Shown here: positions 61,965 to 64,000 of the stretch, in pieces
Layout of the letters: each line of letters begins with the position of its first letter
How positions within the stretch are numbered: the stretch's first letter is position 1
Assembly: GCF_004114935.1 (NCBI RefSeq)
Contig: NZ_CP022221.1
Coordinates: 6,097,001 to 6,161,000, forward strand
DNA from: Bradyrhizobium zhanjiangense
Lineage (GTDB): Bacteria > Pseudomonadota > Alphaproteobacteria > Rhizobiales > Xanthobacteraceae
DNA length: 64,000 nt
Direction: 5' to 3'
Notes under the pieces: model-generated
Told to the model about the DNA's origin: nothing
What the model saw: only the letters and a program-made list of their open reading frames with translations
The model's database searches: none
Made by a program: the position numbers and the translations under genes

Positions 61965-63236
61965 ATGACCGAGCGTGTCGTCAGGTTGCCCGACGTCGGC
62001 GAAGGCATCGCCGAAGCCGAGCTGGTGGAGTGGCAGGTACAAGTCGGCGATCTCGTGCGCGAGGATGCTGTGCTCGGCGCCGTCATGACCGACAAGGCCA
62101 CGGTCGAGATTCCCTCTCCAGCCGAAGGACGTGTGGTCTGGCTCGCCGGCAAGGTTGGCGACATGCTTGCGATCGGCTCCGACTTCGTCCGGCTCGACGT
62201 GGACGGCAAGGGCGAAACGTCCACCACGACTGCGGCGCCGGCAGTGCAAACGACGAGCGCGCCAGCACGAAAAGCGGGTCATGCGGCGCGCGCCACGCCA
62301 GCGATCGCACCCGCGCATGTTGCACCCTCCCCGCAGCCTCTGGCGACACCGGCCCGTCGCGAAGGCGAACGGCCATTGGCAGCGCCCGCGGTCCGGCTCC
62401 GCGCGCGCGAGGCGGGAATCGACCTGCGTCAGTTGCACGGCTCCGGCCCGGCCGGTCGGATCACCCACGACGATCTCGACAGCTACATCGCACGTGGCTC
62501 CGACGACGCGCCCGCGCTGCGGAGCCGACCCAAGACGGCCGTCACGGATACCAAGGTCGTCGGCCTGCGCCGCAAGATCGCCGAGAGAATGTCGATCGCA
62601 AATGCGCGGATCCCGCACATTACCTATGTCGAGGAGGTCGACGTCACCGCGCTCGAAGATCTTCGCGCAAAGCTCAACGAGCAGAAGCGCACCGACAGGC
62701 CCAAGCTGACGCTGTTGCCGTTCCTGATGCAAGCTATCGTGCGTGCCGTCGCCGCACAGCCCGAGCTCAACGCCCATTTCGATGACGAGGCCGGCATCGT
62801 GCACCAGCACGCCGCCGTCCACATGGGGATTGCGACGCAAACCGGGGCTGGCCTTATGGTGCCGGTCGTCCGCCATACGGAGGCGCGCGATCTCTTCGAC
62901 TGCGCGGCCGAGGTGATCCGTGTCACCGAGGCGGCGCGGAACGGCACGGCTACGCGCGACGAGCTCATCGGTTCGACCATCACGATCACTTCACTCGGCG
63001 CGTTAGGTGGGCTTGCGACGACGCCGATTATCAATCACCCCGAGGTCGCAATCGTCGGGGTCAATCGAATCGCAATACGTCCGCACTGGGACGGCGCAGG
63101 CTTCGTGCCGCGCAAGATGATGAATCTGTCGTCGAGCTTCGATCACCGCGTGATCGACGGTTTCAACGCCGCGCTGTTCGTGCAGCGGATCAAGACGCAA
63201 CTCGAAACGCCCGCCATGATCTTCATTGACGTATAA
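61965..63236 (+). CDS. bkdB: Branched-chain 2-oxoacid dehydrogenase E2 (dihydrolipoamide acyltransferase)
   Basis: A 423-residue E2 acyltransferase. The N-terminal lipoyl domain (about 3-80) has the lipoylated Lys in VMTDKATVEIPSPAEG near 46. An Ala/Pro-rich linker leads to the E1/E3-binding domain (about 140-175, RAREAGIDLRQLHGSGPAGR). The catalytic domain (about 195-423) has SSSFDHRVIDGFNAA with the active-site His near 395. It starts one base after the E1-beta stop. It transfers the acyl group to CoA. Confidence 0.96.
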   Translation: MTERVVRLPDVGEGIAEAELVEWQVQVGDLVREDAVLGAVMTDKATVEIPSPAEGRVVWLAGKVGDMLAIGSDFVRLDVDGKGETSTTTAAPAVQTTSAPARKAGHAARATPAIAPAHVAPSPQPLATPARREGERPLAAPAVRLRAREAGIDLRQLHGSGPAGRITHDDLDSYIARGSDDAPALRSRPKTAVTDTKVVGLRRKIAERMSIANARIPHITYVEEVDVTALEDLRAKLNEQKRTDRPKLTLLPFLMQAIVRAVAAQPELNAHFDDEAGIVHQHAAVHMGIATQTGAGLMVPVVRHTEARDLFDCAAEVIRVTEAARNGTATRDELIGSTITITSLGALGGLATTPIINHPEVAIVGVNRIAIRPHWDGAGFVPRKMMNLSSSFDHRVIDGFNAALFVQRIKTQLETPAMIFIDV

Positions 63237-63240
63237 GACT

Positions 63241-64000
63241 ATGAACGACACCACCTGTAAGCTTCTCGTCATAGGCGCGGGCCCCGGCGGCTATACCTGT
63301 GCGATCCGGGCGGGCCAGCTCGGCATCGACACCGTGGTCGTCGAGTCCGAAAAGCCGGGAGGAACCTGCCTCAACATCGGCTGCATCCCCTCGAAGGCCC
63401 TGATCCACGCGGCCGACACTTACGAGACGGTCGCACGTGCCGCCGACGGCAAGGCTCAGCTCGGCATCTCCGCCCTAAAGCCGTCACTCGACTTCACCAA
63501 AACCATCGCCTGGAAGGACGATATCGTGCGGCGTCTCAATGGCGGCGTGAGCGGACTGTTGAAGCGCGCCGGCGTCAGATATGTGGCCGGACACGCGAGC
63601 TTTCACGACGGCAAGACCGTCGAGGTTCACACGACCAACGGCGTTCAGCTGATCCATGCCGAAACCATCGTGATCGCCACAGGTTCGGCGCCGATCGAGC
63701 TACCGTCCCTTCCTTTCGGCGGCCGCGTCATCTCATCGACAGATGCCCTGGCGCTTGCCGAGGTGCCCAAGCGGCTGATCGTCGTCGGTGGCGGCTACAT
63801 CGGCCTCGAACTCGGCACGGCCTTTGCCAAACTCGGCGCCGACGTAACCGTGGTCGAGGCCACACCGCGCATTCTGCCGCAATATGACGGCGAGCTGAGC
63901 GACCCCGTTGCCAGGCGACTCCGTGCGCTGGGCGTTACAGTCCTGACAAGCGCGAAAGCCAAAGCGTTGGTCGCGGAAGGCACGGCGCTTCTGATCGAAA
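63241..64000 (+). CDS. lpdA: Dihydrolipoyl dehydrogenase E3 (partial, runs off the window)
   Basis: The first 253 residues of E3, which reoxidises the lipoyl group with FAD and NAD. The FAD motif VIGAGPGGYTCAIRAGQLG is at 9-27, and the redox-active disulfide is in GGTCLNIGCIPSKALIHA near 40-57. The NAD motif VVGGGYIGLELGTAFAKLG lies near 180-200. The ATG is 4 bases after the E2 stop. The C-terminal interface domain lies beyond the window. Confidence 0.95.
   Translation, partial: MNDTTCKLLVIGAGPGGYTCAIRAGQLGIDTVVVESEKPGGTCLNIGCIPSKALIHAADTYETVARAADGKAQLGISALKPSLDFTKTIAWKDDIVRRLNGGVSGLLKRAGVRYVAGHASFHDGKTVEVHTTNGVQLIHAETIVIATGSAPIELPSLPFGGRVISSTDALALAEVPKRLIVVGGGYIGLELGTAFAKLGADVTVVEATPRILPQYDGELSDPVARRLRALGVTVLTSAKAKALVAEGTALLIE

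Overview
The window looks like a chromosomal segment of a GC-rich alphaproteobacterium, most likely a Bradyrhizobium or close relative. This is inferred from gene families, uniform high GC, frequent ATGA start/stop overlaps and the style of the Tad, hydantoinase and Bkd loci; no rRNA or tRNA gene is present to confirm it. About 90% of the window is coding.

Region 1 (1-11.8 kb, minus strand) is a Tad/Flp pilus locus. In transcription order it holds the Flp pilin, prepilin peptidase CpaA, CpaB, CpaE, the ATPase TadA/CpaF, TadB, TadC, an isoprenylcysteine-methyltransferase-like membrane protein, TadE-like, TadG-like and a second TadE-like protein. After a 0.58-kb gap come the secretin CpaC and a small lipoprotein. 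Most neighbours overlap by 1-4 bases. A GC-rich hairpin lies between the pilin gene and cpaA. Upstream of the pilin lies a frameshifted ankyrin-repeat remnant.

Region 2 (12.7-19.8 kb) is the least familiar part. Two glycine-rich proteins share an unusual repeat. They are followed by a type I secretion ABC protein with an altered ABC signature and its HlyD-type adaptor. Convergent to these is a LuxR-type regulator whose receiver lacks the usual phosphorylatable Asp. I read this as a candidate dedicated secretion system for glycine-rich repeat proteins.

Region 3 (20-30.4 kb) holds a 1109-residue SAM/class III cyclase/AAA/TPR-like regulator, an FAD-linked oxidase, a gene-poor stretch, a FucU-type mutarotase and a CUT1 sugar ABC transporter without its ATPase. 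A 13-bp-stem hairpin separates the binding-protein gene from the permease genes.

Region 4 (30.5-52.2 kb) is a large catabolic island centred on cyclic ureides and N-carbamoyl amino acids. It has a D-hydantoinase/dihydropyrimidinase, a hydantoin/Asp-Glu racemase, two N-carbamoyl-D-amino-acid hydrolases, an ATZ/TRZ-type amidohydrolase, a polysaccharide-deacetylase-fold hydrolase, a flavin reductase, a flavin monooxygenase, an SDR and an NAD-epimerase. It also carries a peptide-type ABC importer with a fused ATPase, a second orphan family 5 binding protein, a polar amino-acid ABC importer with two binding proteins, and a divergent LysR regulator.

Region 5 (52.2-57.9 kb) has eroded gene remnants, a second LysR regulator, and a convergent cluster of tartrate/isopropylmalate-type dehydrogenase, aldehyde dehydrogenase and 3-hydroxyisobutyrate-type dehydrogenase. 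The cluster's upstream side breaks off in a truncated sugar ABC ATPase next to IS-end-like repeats.

Region 6 (58-64 kb) has a small secreted NTF2-like protein, then an Lrp/AsnC regulator divergent from a branched-chain 2-oxoacid dehydrogenase operon. That operon is led by a small ACT-like protein, followed by E1-alpha, E1-beta, E2 and E3; E3 runs off the window end.
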